From positions 1 through 41,581 of IMG/VR virus record IMGVR_UViG_3300032053_000170: 41,581 bases of DNA. The stretch is one strand, 5' to 3'. Every line of letters starts with the position of its first letter. The stretch's first letter is position 1. Position numbers and translations under genes: made by a program. Under the pieces are notes generated by a model. The model did not search any database, was not told the origin of the DNA, and worked only from the letters and a program-made list of their open reading frames with translations. Of this stretch, positions 1-6,192 are shown piece after piece. Source of the stretch: a virus.

Positions 1-134
1 TTCCACCAGTTTTATATTTTCCACCATATTTATTATCTTTATAGGATACCTCAGCCCATAAACTTTGACCTGTTGAGTATTCCTCAAGGTCTACAAAAAC
101 ATAATGTGGTTTTGAGGAAGTTTTAAGCTGTACA
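1..134. repeat. Terminal overlap of a circular genome, left copy
   Basis: Bases 1-134 match 41448-41581, the only difference being G127 against A41574. The bet reading frame passes intact from one copy into the other, so the simplest view is a circular molecule (unit about 41447 bp) cut at an arbitrary point by assembly. The mismatch changes a Leu to a Phe codon in bet, so it may be population variation or an error. A true packaged terminal repeat is less likely because it would lie inside an essential gene. Confidence 0.85.
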
Positions 135-523
135 AGACAATAAGCCCCTCTAAGCTTTCCGCGATCCTTCAAATTATAGCTATGGCTTACTTCTCCGTTA
201 ATCACCTTAAATTCATCATTTTCATAAACAGCATCTACTTGGTGATAGTCATACTTAGGACTTGAATGCGCGCCTTTTCTATATCCATCCCTTCCAATGA
301 AAACTTGCGCAGGTAATTCGTTGCCATCTCTGTCTTTACCGTACTTTACAGCCCATATTTCTTTTAAAAACGGATTAAGACCCGTCGCTTTTCCAAGACC
401 AATGAATACTTTAAACTCATTTTCTGTAAGCGTAGGAGCAAAAACTTTTTTAATTTCCTCAATTTGCTTGTTGTCTTCCCACATCGTCATACTATTGTTT
501 AATTGGGCTAGTACGGTACTCAT
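1..523 (-). CDS. bet: RecT/Bet-family single-strand annealing protein, N-terminal part
   Basis: Phage recombinase that coats single-stranded DNA and anneals complementary strands, the partner of the exonuclease at 3064-3927. The ATG at 523 follows AAAAAGGAGAAGCCCA and overlaps the stop of the gene upstream. This piece encodes about 174 residues. It includes FKVFIGLGKATGLNPFLKEI and a long basic/aromatic core typical of Bet (RecT family, Pfam RecT). It runs off the left edge and continues in frame at 41447 down to 41023, giving 315 residues in the circular form, a little longer than lambda Bet (261). The extra length is in the acidic, low-complexity C-terminal half. Confidence 0.85.
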   Translation of the reverse strand, partial: MSTVLAQLNNSMTMWEDNKQIEEIKKVFAPTLTENEFKVFIGLGKATGLNPFLKEIWAVKYGKDRDGNELPAQVFIGRDGYRKGAHSSPKYDYHQVDAVYENDEFKVINGEVSHSYNLKDRGKLRGAYCLVQLKTSSKPHYVFVDLEEYSTGQSLWAEVSYKDNKYGGKYKTGG

Positions 524-765
524 TGGGCTTCTCCTTTTTCAAGTTCAGAAACTAAAAACAAAAGTCCATTGCTTAAAAGCACATGTTTACCATTGATAAC
601 AGCACATAGTCTTTTGTCTTTTTTAATACGTTCAAAAATATTGTCACGTTTAAACCAAAACTCTTTATTTGAAAGATTTTTATACTCCATATCAGCCATT
701 TTTGAGCGTGCTTCTTGGATTAGAATTTTTATATTTTCTGCAATTTCATTATTTAATAAGCTCAT
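520..765 (-). CDS. Small hypothetical protein in the recombination operon (81 aa)
   Basis: A short, Lys/Glu-rich, mainly helical protein that I do not recognise. It begins at an ATG preceded by AGGAGAAGCCCA, which lies inside the 3' end of the DUF551 gene. Its own last codons (KGEAQ-stop) carry the same ribosome-binding sequence for bet, and its TGA overlaps the bet ATG. Three consecutive genes share this junction, so translation is probably coupled. A role in recombination or replication is only implied by its position between the exonuclease and Bet. Confidence 0.7.
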   Translation of the reverse strand: MSLLNNEIAENIKILIQEARSKMADMEYKNLSNKEFWFKRDNIFERIKKDKRLCAVINGKHVLLSNGLLFLVSELEKGEAQ

Positions 766-1027
766 TGGGCTTCTCCTCTGTTGGTGGATTTGGTAAGGGC
801 ATCCAATGCGTTACTTCAGCATTAGTTAATAACTCAGTGCTTCTCTTTGTAAACCAGGCATAATAATTTTCAGGAATTTTAATGGAAGGGTTTAACAACC
901 GCGAATATTCAAAATCAGTTTTTTGTGCCATGTATATGAATTTAGGGGGCGGCTGATTTCCGCAAAAAACTAATACCCATTCTTTATTTTCTGGCAATTT
1001 TTCTTTAACTGAAATCCATTTACTCAT
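749..1027 (-). CDS. DUF551-family protein
   Basis: A 92-residue protein with the pattern of DUF551: W-I-S-V-x-E-x-L-P near the N-terminus (residues 4-12), a VLV strand, and a closing HWMPLPNPP (about residues 75-83). Such proteins are common in early regions of temperate phages; their function is unknown. The ATG at 1027 has the repeated AGGAGAAGCCCA ribosome-binding sequence and overlaps the stop of the preceding gene by four bases. The 3' end overlaps the next gene by 17 bases. Confidence 0.8.
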   Translation of the reverse strand: MSKWISVKEKLPENKEWVLVFCGNQPPPKFIYMAQKTDFEYSRLLNPSIKIPENYYAWFTKRSTELLTNAEVTHWMPLPNPPTEEKPNELIK

Positions 1028-1260
1028 TGGGCTTCTCCTTTTTTAATTTCAGTTTTCTCAATTTTTCCTACAATTGCTGTTAGCAATGTTTGTATTGATA
1101 CTATTGCAGCCCCTATTTTCATCACTTCTTCTGAGTAAAGGTGATTTTTTACTTCTTCAAGCATCTCAAAAATTTTTTCCAATGCTATTTTGTAATACTT
1201 AATAGCTACTTCTGGTATCTCTGGCGGGGGTAGTTTCTCATTGGTTTTTTTGGTATTCAT
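1024..1260 (-). CDS. Small hypothetical protein (78 aa)
   Basis: Not recognised. It has a Pro-rich start (KLPPPEIPE), then amphipathic helices (YYKIALEKIFEMLEEVKNHL, about residues 22-41) and a hydrophobic stretch GAAIVSIQTLLTAIVG. It ends in KKGEAQ, the same C-terminal tag-like end as the ORF at 520-765. In both cases those codons encode the ribosome-binding site of the next gene. Its start lies 23 bases inside the 3' end of the IS-split gene, so it was translated together with that gene before the insertion. Confidence 0.65.
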   Translation of the reverse strand: MNTKKTNEKLPPPEIPEVAIKYYKIALEKIFEMLEEVKNHLYSEEVMKIGAAIVSIQTLLTAIVGKIEKTEIKKGEAQ

Positions 1261-1370
1261 AGGGATTTTCCTGTTCTAATTCTCTTTCATCGCCGTCAAT
1301 TAATAATTTTTTTAATATGCCTATCATTTTTTCTTGTTTATCAAATAGAAAACCTATTTGGTAGTAGTCT

Positions 1371-1428
1371 ATAGCGGGCGAAAAATCTAGACCATTTTTG
1401 CAAAAAATTAAGATATAATTTCTCGCTC
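1371..1428 (+). repeat. Left terminal inverted repeat of the IS
   Basis: It reads ATAGCGGGCGAAAAATCTAG then ACC, and about 12 bases later AATTAAGATATAATTT and CTCGCTC. The same order of blocks appears, reverse-complemented, at the right end. The outer 24 bases and the AAGATATAAT...CTCGCTC block are the best conserved parts. Confidence 0.8.
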
Positions 1429-1603
1429 AATTTTTGTTACAATTAAGCCGCGGTACAGCCGGGGACGGCGATGACCGTGACGTGATTTTGGGCAACTTTT
1501 GTTGCCCGAATCCTACACCCTGTTTATTTGAATCACGTCTTCAAATATCCCGGGGTTTGGGGCAGAGCCTCATTACAATCCAACAGAACGATAGCGCACT
1601 CTG
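1429..1603. other. Untranslated tail of the IS with a nested hairpin
   Basis: This stretch holds no gene. Bases 1480-1487 (ACGTGATT) pair with 1531-1538 (AATCACGT). Within that loop, 1490-1496 (GGGCAAC) pairs perfectly with 1501-1507 (GTTGCCC) around TTTT. The following CCCGGGGTTTGGGGCAGAGC (1549-1568) is a GC-rich sequence unlike the rest of the window. It may be a terminator or a structural element of the IS. Confidence 0.5.
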
Positions 1604-2440
1604 TTAGTGTAATATTTTTCCATGAATCTCACTGGGTGTTCGCCCATTAAGACTTTGATGCGGTCTTTCGTTGTTGTAAAATCGGTAGTACTCTCTTATC
1701 GCATCCCTGACTGAGACTACGTTTTCCCACTCCTGTAGGTATACGCACTCATACTTTGTTGAGCGCCATAGGCGTTCAACAAAGATATTGTCTGCCCAGC
1801 GCCCTTTACCATCCATGCTGATATCAATGTGATGTTTTTTAAGCACATCAGTGAAATCTTTGCTGGTAAACTGCGAACCCTGATCGGTATTGAATATCTC
1901 ACAACAGGAGTGAGCCAATACGCGCTCAAGCGTTTCTACACAAAAATCAGCCTCCATAGTGATGCTGAGTTGCCAATCAAGTACAAAACGGCTGTACCAG
2001 TCTATGATGGCGATTAAATAGACAAACCCATGTTTCAGCCGAATATACGTTATATCTGTACTGAAAACCTGACAGGGACGTACAATCTCAACGTCATCTA
2101 ACAGATAGGGATACACTTTATGTTCCGGGTGCGGTTTACTCGTATGCGGACCTGGTGCAAGGGAACGCAACGCCAAGTGTTCGTAGGCCCATCGTGTTTC
2201 ATGGCGTTTACACGGTTGATTATGCAAGGCAATATAATCGCTCATTTGCCTTGTACCAAAAAATGGGTATTTTGTGTAAATTTCATCGACCAACCGTAGC
2301 AGCGTCAGTTGCTCACCACTGAACACTTTGCGTTGTGGCGCATAATAAACACTGGAGCGACTCAGATCTAGTATTTCACACTGTTGGCGCACCGATAACA
2401 AAGGATGACTGCTTTCAATCCACCCTCGTCGTTCATCCAC
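1604..2440 (-). CDS. IS3-family transposase OrfB (DDE integrase core)
   Basis: The catalytic part of the transposase. A HTH_21-like region (Y-x-x-Y-P-x-F-G-T-R-Q near residues 56-66) is followed by an rve/DDE core: first Asp in FSTDITYIR, second Asp in FNTDQGSQF, Glu in FVERLWRS, and the family end FYNNERPHQSLNGRTPSEI. Length 278 is normal. A GTG start overlaps the end of OrfA. The OrfB frame is +1 relative to OrfA. A ten-A run on the coding strand (2463-2454) lies just before the junction; loss of one A would fuse the frames. Confidence 0.9.
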   Translation of the reverse strand: MDERRGWIESSHPLLSVRQQCEILDLSRSSVYYAPQRKVFSGEQLTLLRLVDEIYTKYPFFGTRQMSDYIALHNQPCKRHETRWAYEHLALRSLAPGPHTSKPHPEHKVYPYLLDDVEIVRPCQVFSTDITYIRLKHGFVYLIAIIDWYSRFVLDWQLSITMEADFCVETLERVLAHSCCEIFNTDQGSQFTSKDFTDVLKKHHIDISMDGKGRWADNIFVERLWRSTKYECVYLQEWENVVSVRDAIREYYRFYNNERPHQSLNGRTPSEIHGKILH

Positions 2441-2726
2441 GGAACACCTCAGATTTTTTTTTTAAAAAATCATTTTCTACTTTCAAACGCCCAATTTGTT
2501 CATATAATTCAGCCAGTTGATTTTCATAACCTGTCATCTCTGGTTTGTTTTTATCACTAAATAAATCCGGCAACAATGCCAATGCTTGTTTCTTCCAGGC
2601 GTTAATTTGTGTCGCATGCGCTCCATATTTCGAACTAATTTGGGCTAACGTTAATTCGCCTTTAATCGCCTCCAACGCAATTTTTGCCTTTTCCGATGGA
2701 GTATATTTTTTACGCTTTTCGCTCAT
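2433..2726 (-). CDS. IS3-family transposase OrfA (HTH, leucine zipper)
   Basis: A 97-residue DNA-binding subunit. The HTH_Tnp_1 region spans about residues 8-52 (YTPSEKAKIALEAIKGELTL and on through ISSKYGAHATQINAWKKQAL). It is followed by a coiled-coil segment (NQLAELYEQIGRLKVENDFL) that ends in a Lys run coded by the slippery A-tract. The length is typical for the family. A -1 ribosomal frameshift on the A-tract would meet TGA at once, so fusion with OrfB more likely needs +1 or transcript slippage, unlike the usual IS3 arrangement. Confidence 0.88.
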   Translation of the reverse strand: MSEKRKKYTPSEKAKIALEAIKGELTLAQISSKYGAHATQINAWKKQALALLPDLFSDKNKPEMTGYENQLAELYEQIGRLKVENDFLKKKSEVFRG

Positions 2727-2744
2727 TATTTTATCCTCGAGTAG

Positions 2745-2803
2745 GAGCGAGGATTATATCTTAACTACCTGGCTTTTGTGGTCCGAATTTATTGACCCAC
2801 TAT
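2745..2803 (-). repeat. Right terminal inverted repeat of the IS
   Basis: Read on the minus strand from 2803 it starts ATAGTGGGTCAATAAATTCG then GACC, and later AGTTAAGATATAATC and CTCGCTC. It matches the left repeat over about 58 bp with mismatches. It also carries the upstream region of OrfA. Confidence 0.8.
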
Positions 2804-2902
2804 AGTCTGGCTCATAAGGACTTTCTATAATTTTTCTACTGATTAATGATTGTATTTGATGATGTATTGCGTCCATCATTTCTAACACTAGTAATGTTTC
2901 AT

Positions 2903-3067
2903 TCATAATTTCTCCCCTTTAAGGGCTTTTAACTTAACCATTTTTTGCTTAATTTTTAATATTATTAAACATAACTCATTTACTGATTCATGAACTTTTG
3001 ACTTAATTTCGTCGGTTTCTAAAATCAATTCGTATACTTGTTCTTCTAGTTCTTTAATTTCATTCAT
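2903..3067 (-). CDS. Small coiled-coil-like protein (54 aa)
   Basis: This ORF runs ATG to TGA and encodes MNEIKELEEQVYELILETDE, continuing with a heptad-like pattern and ending KLKALKGEKL. It is not recognised. The start has AGGGGAGAAATT as ribosome-binding site, provided by the 3' end of the exonuclease gene (which also ends LKGEKL). Its own 3' end gives the same site to the next gene. The junction sequence is identical over 27 bp at 2897-2923 and 3058-3084, so the ORF has the look of a cassette inserted by duplication of the junction. Confidence 0.65.
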   Translation of the reverse strand: MNEIKELEEQVYELILETDEIKSKVHESVNELCLIILKIKQKMVKLKALKGEKL

Positions 3068-3927
3068 AATTTCTCCCCTTTAAGTAAAAACGTCCTCGCA
3101 CCTCGTTTGTTTGCCTTCCACGTCACTAGCGGTCTTCCTGTCACATCGACTAAACATTCACCATCTTTCATATGTTCCATAATTTTAAAACGGCTTTCTT
3201 CTTCGATTTCCTGCAACTCCTTCATTTTGGCTTTAACTTCGGTCAATTTATTAAAATGGGTGTAAACATCATCCGAAAGATTGATTTGCTTACCTTGATT
3301 ATGTCGTGGGTACATTAGCCTTAAATCTTTTTGATTAACAGGTGGAGGGGGTTCACCTTTTTGGACGCAATCCCAAAAGGCTGAACCTGCATCCAAAATG
3401 ATTTTTTCTAATTTATAATCCTGAATGTATTTATATTGCCTATACAAAAAACCGTAATGACCTATGAGCGTAGCTAGATTTGCATCATCACGAGGCAAAA
3501 CTATATTGTAATGGGCAACTTGTACAAGATGAGTCAAAGGAACAAGGTCGCTCCCTTCTTCACCCCATTCATTTATATTTCCTGATGTTTTAATTTCTAA
3601 AGCGCGATCCCATTCCACTATATACCCATCGATATTTGCCCTCATAAAATGAAGTATGGGGTGAATAATGGTGTCTGGTGTTTCAATAGTAACCCCGTTT
3701 TTTTTGGCAAACATATCTCTAACGACCGGCTCTAAAATATTTCCCATTTCTTGTGCGTTTGTCATTTTGTTATCAACCGGTGTCATTTCGTCACCGGTTG
3801 AGACGATTCCTTTTTTCTCAAGATAAAGTTGATAGGGCGTTTTATACCGTGATAAACCTAAAATTATAGGCATATCTGAGCCACCTATCCCCAGCATCCG
3901 CTGCTGTCTTTGCTCTTCTGTAATCAC
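3064..3927 (-). CDS. YqaJ/lambda-exonuclease-type recombination nuclease
   Basis: A 5'-to-3' double-strand exonuclease that makes the single strands annealed by Bet. GIGGSD (residues 13-18), an RYKTPYQLY segment, Glu66 (GNILEP), Asp100 (ANIDGY) and the E-x-K pair Glu111/Lys113 (ALEIKTSG) fit the YqaJ viral recombinase family. The frame stays open to an ATG at 4023, but that part would run through the operator region. A GTG at 3927 with GAGG six bases upstream gives a normal N-terminus (287 residues), so I chose it. First gene of the early leftward operon; probably repressed from the sites at 3941-4022. Confidence 0.88.
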   Translation of the reverse strand: MITEEQRQQRMLGIGGSDMPIILGLSRYKTPYQLYLEKKGIVSTGDEMTPVDNKMTNAQEMGNILEPVVRDMFAKKNGVTIETPDTIIHPILHFMRANIDGYIVEWDRALEIKTSGNINEWGEEGSDLVPLTHLVQVAHYNIVLPRDDANLATLIGHYGFLYRQYKYIQDYKLEKIILDAGSAFWDCVQKGEPPPPVNQKDLRLMYPRHNQGKQINLSDDVYTHFNKLTEVKAKMKELQEIEEESRFKIMEHMKDGECLVDVTGRPLVTWKANKRGARTFLLKGEKL

Positions 3928-3940
3928 ATTGTACCTCAAA

Positions 3941-4022
3941 TGTTGACATATTCCATGTATATTGTTAATATATTCCCAATATCTTAGGAATATGTTACAC
4001 AATAAAACGGAATATGTCAACA
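3941..4022. promoter_or_regulatory. Divergent control region with four operator sites
   Basis: Four copies of a 14-15-bp site lie between the exonuclease start and the HTH-YopX gene: TGTTGACATATTCC (3941-3954) and TTGTTAATATATTCC (3962-3976) in one direction, GGAATATGTTACAC (3987-4000) and GGAATATGTCAACA (4009-4022) in the other. Within each pair the sites are exactly 22 bp apart, two helical turns. The pairs face away from each other. The same site recurs at 9129-9186. AT-rich -10-like sequences lie among them, so a bound repressor would probably block transcription both ways. Confidence 0.7.
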
Positions 4023-4048
4023 CCTATCTATTTATCGGAGACAAATAA

Positions 4049-4582
4049 ATGACTGTAGATGAGGTATATCAATTTTTTGGTTCGGGAAATAAAGCAGCGG
4101 ATGCTATAGGCGTATCGTCCGCTTCTTTTTCAAGATGGGTAAAAGGTGGACGAATACCGATTTCTCAGCAAGTAAAATTTGAAGAAGTTACCAACGGTAA
4201 ATTAGTTGCGATTGAAGAAAAAAAAATAATTAAAAAAATAGTTGTGGTAGAGGACGATTTAAAAACCGTCGTCCTTCCTTTTTTTAGATATTATGACACT
4301 AAACACGGTATGTTTCCCGTCGAATCAATACTTTTTAGAGAAGGAAGACCGCCTAAAATAACTTACGCGCCATTTCAAAGAAAAACCGAGAAATTATCAG
4401 TTTTCAACACTGAAAACCTGATGCAAGCAAGCTCCTTAGTAGATTGTGACGGGAAAACTGTATACGAGGGGGATATTTTACGGTTAAAAACTGGTAAAAA
4501 GATAACGTTTGAAAGCATAGAAATGACAGAAACCATAAGAAAATTGGGAAAATTTAAAATCATAGGGAATATTTTTGAATGA
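4049..4582 (+). CDS. HTH (Cro/YdaS-like) - YopX-like fusion regulator
   Basis: A 177-residue protein. Residues 4-36 read as a Cro/YdaS-type helix-turn-helix (VYQFFGSGNKAADAIGVSSA then FSRWVKGGRIPISQ). After a Lys-rich linker, the C-terminal 90 residues carry the YopX-like pattern L-V-D-x-D-G-K-x-V-Y-E-G-D-I-L (about 133-148). YopX-type domains are usually separate phage proteins, so this is an uncommon joining. It lies just downstream of the operator cluster with GGAG at 4036-4039 as ribosome-binding site, so I infer autoregulation and control of the leftward operon. No peptidase or CI-like domain is present. Confidence 0.7.
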   Translation: MTVDEVYQFFGSGNKAADAIGVSSASFSRWVKGGRIPISQQVKFEEVTNGKLVAIEEKKIIKKIVVVEDDLKTVVLPFFRYYDTKHGMFPVESILFREGRPPKITYAPFQRKTEKLSVFNTENLMQASSLVDCDGKTVYEGDILRLKTGKKITFESIEMTETIRKLGKFKIIGNIFE

Positions 4583-4833
4583 AAACTGAACAGACAGCAA
4601 AAGATAAAATAAAAATTGATTTAATAAATGAATTTGAGACCACAAGAAGATTAATTGAATTTATAGAAATGCAATTAGACGATGCAGACGAGACCGTCCA
4701 AGATAAAGCTTTGATTATTGGAATGTCTTTGGTAAAAGCCATTGACCATATGGAAAATGAGTTTTTAAAATTAAAAAAATTAGCTGACGAATTTGAAGAA
4801 AAATTTAACGAGGATAGAAAAAATGGACATTAA
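4579..4833 (+). CDS. Small acidic helical protein (84 aa)
   Basis: Not recognised. Predicted all-helical and rich in Glu/Lys/Asp (LIEFIEMQLDDADETVQDKA, then HMENEFLKLKKLADEFEEKF). Its ATG overlaps the stop of the HTH-YopX gene by four bases, so translation is coupled. It is the first of four short, tightly overlapping ORFs of similar style up to 5536. Confidence 0.65.
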   Translation: MKTEQTAKDKIKIDLINEFETTRRLIEFIEMQLDDADETVQDKALIIGMSLVKAIDHMENEFLKLKKLADEFEEKFNEDRKNGH

Positions 4834-5095
4834 AGAAGCCACGGAAGCCGAAAAACAGGATTTTTTTGAAAAGGCAGACGAATTTTTTAAAGATATACGA
4901 AATACACTCAATATACTTGAAAAAGACATTAAAAATGAAGATTTGATAAAACAAGCAGTTGCCGTGTGGGTTACAGGCAATTTTGAATTTGGATATAGAA
5001 ATTTTATGGCTCAAGTAGGGAACGTTCACCTACAAAAAGACGAAATTCAAAAACAAATAAAATCCATAGCGGAAGAAGAGAAACTAGATGATTGA
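4823..5095 (+). CDS. Small acidic protein (90 aa), related in style to the next ORF
   Basis: The start at 4823 is preferred over one 30 bases upstream because AGGA lies eight bases before it. It overlaps the preceding gene by 11 bases. The sequence MDIKEATEAEKQDFFEKADE, an RNTLNILE segment, and an AVAVWVTGNFEFGYRNFM segment line up by eye with the following ORF, so the two may be old duplicates. Function unknown. Confidence 0.6.
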   Translation: MDIKEATEAEKQDFFEKADEFFKDIRNTLNILEKDIKNEDLIKQAVAVWVTGNFEFGYRNFMAQVGNVHLQKDEIQKQIKSIAEEEKLDD

Positions 5096-5330
5096 CCATA
5101 ATGCTATTACAGAAGAAGAAAGGCAAGAATACATAGAAAATGCCATAATTGACTTGTGTTCATTAAGGGAATTATTAGATATGTTTGAAAATGTATTGTT
5201 AAATGATGAAGAGTTAGAAAACGATCATATGAAAGCCGCATGGCTTACAAACAATCTTAAAAAAGCTGCCGTGGAATCAATGGAAAAATCACTGCTTGAT
5301 ATTAATTTTTCAGATGATTTAAAAAACTAA
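5088..5330 (+). CDS. Small acidic protein (80 aa), possible paralogue of the preceding ORF
   Basis: Starts MIDHNAITEEERQEYIENAI and has a central acidic stretch (LLNDEELENDHMKAAWLTNN). The pattern of acidic N-terminus, a leucine-rich helix and an A-x-W-[LV]-T segment resembles the previous gene. The start overlaps that gene by eight bases, with a purine-rich ribosome-binding region (GAAGAAGAG) before it. No known family is evident. Confidence 0.6.
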   Translation: MIDHNAITEEERQEYIENAIIDLCSLRELLDMFENVLLNDEELENDHMKAAWLTNNLKKAAVESMEKSLLDINFSDDLKN

Positions 5331-5536
5331 TGGATATTACGCATACAAAGGAAACTTCAATTATGGAAAATTATGTGCCGACGCACAATTTGTTACCTAT
5401 CCACCATATCATCAAAGGTCATTTGGTGATTTTTCACCATTCAAACAATAAATTATGCCCACAATCGATTGAGGGATTGTCCTTACAAATCATGGAATCG
5501 ATTGAGAGTTTTTTGAAAAAGTCAGATAAATTATGA
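5330..5536 (+). CDS. Small hypothetical protein (68 aa)
   Basis: The ATG shares one base with the TAA of the previous gene (TAATG), a typical coupled start. The product is His-rich in its centre (THNLLPIHHIIKGHLVIFHH) and ends in a helix (LQIMESIESFLKKSDKL). Not recognised. It is the last gene of this small-ORF series; a hairpin follows 39 bp downstream. Confidence 0.5.
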   Translation: MDITHTKETSIMENYVPTHNLLPIHHIIKGHLVIFHHSNNKLCPQSIEGLSLQIMESIESFLKKSDKL

Positions 5537-5574
5537 TTTTTAATTGATTTAATCGGATAAATAAACTTAGAATG

Positions 5575-5606
5575 TCCTCACTACCTTTTTACGAAGGTAG
5601 CGAGGA
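5575..5606 (+). terminator. Hairpin after the small-ORF series, possible terminator
   Basis: TCCTCACTACCTT (5575-5587) pairs with AAGGTAGCGAGGA (5594-5606), one mismatch, loop TTTACG. No T-run follows, so it may be a Rho-assisted terminator, a processing site or a leader structure. The rest of 5537-5779 has no gene. A weaker hairpin, CACCA...TGGTG, lies near 5671-5687. Confidence 0.4.
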
Positions 5607-5779
5607 TTGGCGCAAGCCTTGAGCGAGTTAATAGTTACTCAACAACCGTTAATCGCAAATGGAAACTACACCATTACCAGTGGTGCAATTGCTTATATTG
5701 TACACGATAAGTCTTTTTAAATTCAAATTTAAATAAACTCACTGGTTAATAAGTCCTTAATTTAACTGGGAGATTTTTT

Positions 5780-6112
5780 GTGCGCGACGAAAAAAACAAA
5801 GAAATGGACGAAATTTTGAATAATCGTTCCTATATTTATTCAATTCCTGAAAATATACTTTTTGATGCGGAGTTAACTATAAATGAGTTAAGAATTTATT
5901 GCATCGTGAGTTCTTACGATTTTATTAAACGAGATTTTGTAAAAGAACTAAAAGGAAGATTAGAGAATTATTATTATGAATATTCTATTGATGAATCCAT
6001 AGAAATACTTTTAGCAAAAGATTATTTAGTTGAAGAGGGAGGTTATTTGTCTATTTATAACAAAGAATTGGTTAACCGCTCCATCGATGATAGAGCGATA
6101 AACCTAAAATAA
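5780..6112 (+). CDS. Winged-helix-like small protein upstream of the initiator gene (110 aa)
   Basis: A GTG start with GGGAG eight bases upstream. The sequence (IPENILFDAELTINELRIYC, then SIDESIEILLAKDYLVEEGG and YLSIY) has the helix-helix-wing rhythm of the winged-helix domains of phage replication initiators, though no clear family signature. It sits 80 bp upstream of the larger initiator-like gene and may be a partner or regulator of replication. The role is inference from position. Confidence 0.5.
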   Translation: MRDEKNKEMDEILNNRSYIYSIPENILFDAELTINELRIYCIVSSYDFIKRDFVKELKGRLENYYYEYSIDESIEILLAKDYLVEEGGYLSIYNKELVNRSIDDRAINLK

Positions 6113-6192
6113 GGTGGCATCCTGCCAAATCCTAACCTGCCAAGGTATTAGGAAAATCCAATACTACTAAGAAGAAGAGAGGAAATATTAGC

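Larger units (their letters stand above)
1371..2803 (-). mobile_element. IS3-family insertion sequence, 1433 bp
   Basis: Ends are defined by long imperfect inverted repeats (1371-1428 and 2745-2803) and by a 5-bp direct repeat AGTCT outside them (1366-1370 and 2804-2808). It contains two overlapping ORFs (OrfA, OrfB with DDE residues) on the minus strand and about 175 bp of untranslated DNA downstream of OrfB with a nested hairpin. Its GC content is visibly higher than the surrounding phage genes, so it arrived recently from elsewhere. Both ORFs and both ends look intact, so it may be active. Confidence 0.9.
1238..2906 (-). pseudogene. 76-codon early gene split by the IS3-family insertion
   Basis: The 5' piece (2906 down to 2804) starts at ATG after AGGGGAGAAATT and encodes MNETLLVLEMMDAIHHQIQS and on to EPYEPD-like end SPYEPD. 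The 3' piece (1370 down to 1238) continues YYQIGFLFDKQEKMIGILKK and ends ENPYEYQKNQ-stop. Deleting 1371-2803 plus one copy of AGTCT joins the two in frame to give 76 residues. The product was probably a small helical protein; its function is unknown. Downstream genes of the operon (DUF551, bet, ssb) may be affected by the insertion or read from within it. Confidence 0.85.

Noticed and set aside
1-134. A true direct terminal repeat of a linear virion genome
   Set aside because: The repeat lies inside an intact reading frame (bet) and carries one mismatch; circularity or an assembly overlap explains it better. Headful packaging also fits the P22-like terminase.
1429-1603. A passenger gene in the IS tail
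   Set aside because: No open frame with a start and coding character; only hairpins are seen.
2454-2463. Standard -1 programmed frameshift in the IS
   Set aside because: The -1 frame hits TGA directly after the A-tract, so it cannot join OrfB.
3928-4023. The longer exonuclease start at 4023
   Set aside because: It would put 32 residues over the operator cluster, and no YqaJ-type protein needs them; GTG at 3927 has a good ribosome-binding site.
5575-5606. Full Rho-independent terminator
   Set aside because: The stem is good but no T-run follows; kept only as a possible terminator.
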